The notes under the pieces are model-generated. The model searched no databases, was not told the origin of the DNA, and saw only the letters and a program-made list of their open reading frames with translations. The position numbers and the translations under genes were made by a program. A stretch of DNA of 64,000 nt from Bradyrhizobium liaoningense. GTDB lineage: Bacteria > Pseudomonadota > Alphaproteobacteria > Rhizobiales > Xanthobacteraceae. Shown one piece after another: positions 62,629 to 64,000 of the stretch. The stretch spans positions 1 to 64,000 of the forward strand of contig NZ_JAFCJS010000008.1 of the NCBI RefSeq assembly GCF_018130825.1, written 5' to 3'. Each line of letters begins with the position of its first letter. Position 1 is the stretch's first letter.

Positions 62629-62752
62629 CTTGTCCCGGGCGCTGCGCTGGCCGCAAAGCGGCGCGCTGCAGAACCGGGACCTACGCGGGGGACATGGGTC
62701 CCGGCTCTGCGGCGCACCGTGAAGACACGCTGCGCCGCGTCCGGGACACGAG
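62629..62752. repeat. Family C inverted repeat
   Basis: TCTTGTCCCGGGCGCTGCG on the left pairs with CGCTGCGCCGCGTCCGGGACACGAGA on the right. An inner AACCGGGACC / GGGTCCCGG pair is also present. A copy of the element at 30401-30533, it occupies the entire gap between gap and pgk. Confidence 0.75.
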
Positions 62753-62760
62753 AGTAACGC

Positions 62761-63768
<1,008 letters not shown>

Positions 63769-63916
63769 GTTTCGTCTCCTTCAATGCCGTTGTCGTCCCG
63801 CACAACGCGCTTCGCGCGCCTGCGTGGGTTTTTTTAGGGCGGACGCCCGGTTCGGCCGGGCGGGGGCTTGATCATATGAGACGTTACGTAGTCCTTTTTT
63901 TTGACAAGCTCAACTC

Positions 63917-64000
63917 TCAGCTAACGCGCTTCAGCACAGCGTTAACCGCAGCCTCGGCGGTGATGCCGAAATGCTTGTAAAGCTCCTTCGCCGGACCGCT
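63917..64000 (-). CDS. tkt: Transketolase, C-terminal fragment cut by the window end
   Basis: Only the last 27 codons and stop are inside the window. They encode SGPAKELYKHFGITAEAAV and then end with NAVLKRVS, the usual C-terminus of alphaproteobacterial transketolase (thiamine diphosphate enzyme of the pentose phosphate and Calvin pathways). Position before gap-pgk-fba on the same strand supports the call. The rest lies beyond base 64000. Confidence 0.82.
   Translation of the reverse strand, partial: SGPAKELYKHFGITAEAAVNAVLKRVS

Noticed and set aside
63844..63862. Terminator upstream of gap
   Set aside because: CGCCCGG/CCGGGCG does form a stem. The T run lies on the wrong side for tkt transcription, and nothing ends there on the plus strand.

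Overview
The window is a high-GC alphaproteobacterial chromosome segment that looks like Bradyrhizobium. The indications are fused cysNC, fused siroheme synthase, class I and class II aldolases beside tkt-gap-pgk, RcdA-type DUF1465, a TfdA-alpha-like dioxygenase and families of intergenic inverted repeats typical of that genus. No rRNA, tRNA, CRISPR array, insertion sequence or prophage was recognised. Almost every base is either a well-formed gene or an intergenic repeat.

Layout. 1-7.6 kb: two tandem paralogous chemoreceptors, two small stress or membrane proteins and malate synthase G, mostly on the minus strand. 7.9-19.5 kb: a complete sulfate assimilation locus. cysD-cysNC diverges from cysG-DUF2849-cysI-DUF934-cysH, followed by the sulfate ABC transporter sbp-cysT-cysW-cysA. 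The 143-base divergent regulatory region is strikingly symmetric. 19.6-30.4 kb: a CAP-domain lipoprotein, a patatin-like lipase with 3-hydroxybutyrate dehydrogenase, a TauE/SafE exporter, a polysaccharide flippase, a DsbD-like periplasmic protein, YqgE, a TfdA-like dioxygenase and two SDR enzymes. 30.5-42.4 kb: envelope and signalling genes, namely a DUF459 SGNH-fold protein, a lytic transglycosylase, galU, a diguanylate cyclase, a 7TM-PAS-GGDEF-EAL protein and a quinone oxidoreductase. 42.4-43.9 kb: a likely AbcR/alpha-r15-type small RNA, DUF1465 (RcdA) and rpmE. 44-56.2 kb: an exporter ABC protein, a non-flagellar MotA/MotB-like pair with a GNAT gene, a CFA-synthase-like methyltransferase, an RND efflux pump, and an orphan AAA ATPase with a small membrane protein. 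56.3-64 kb: a minus-strand central-carbon run tkt(partial)-gap-pgk-fba(class II)-fba(class I)-thiE-like-Sel1-inositol monophosphatase.

How the genes work together. Sulfate is imported by Sbp/CysTWA and activated by CysD/CysNC. APS is reduced by a [4Fe-4S]-type CysH, and sulfite is reduced by CysI using siroheme made by CysG. DUF2849 and DUF934 are translationally coupled into this operon. The glyceraldehyde-3-phosphate/fructose-bisphosphate genes form a glycolysis, gluconeogenesis and Calvin-cycle module. The strongest candidates for new biology are the symmetric cys control region, the AbcR-like RNA, the MotAB-like/GNAT operon, and the AAA ATPase preceded by two perfect hairpins. I did not find a convincing wholly undescribed multi-gene system.
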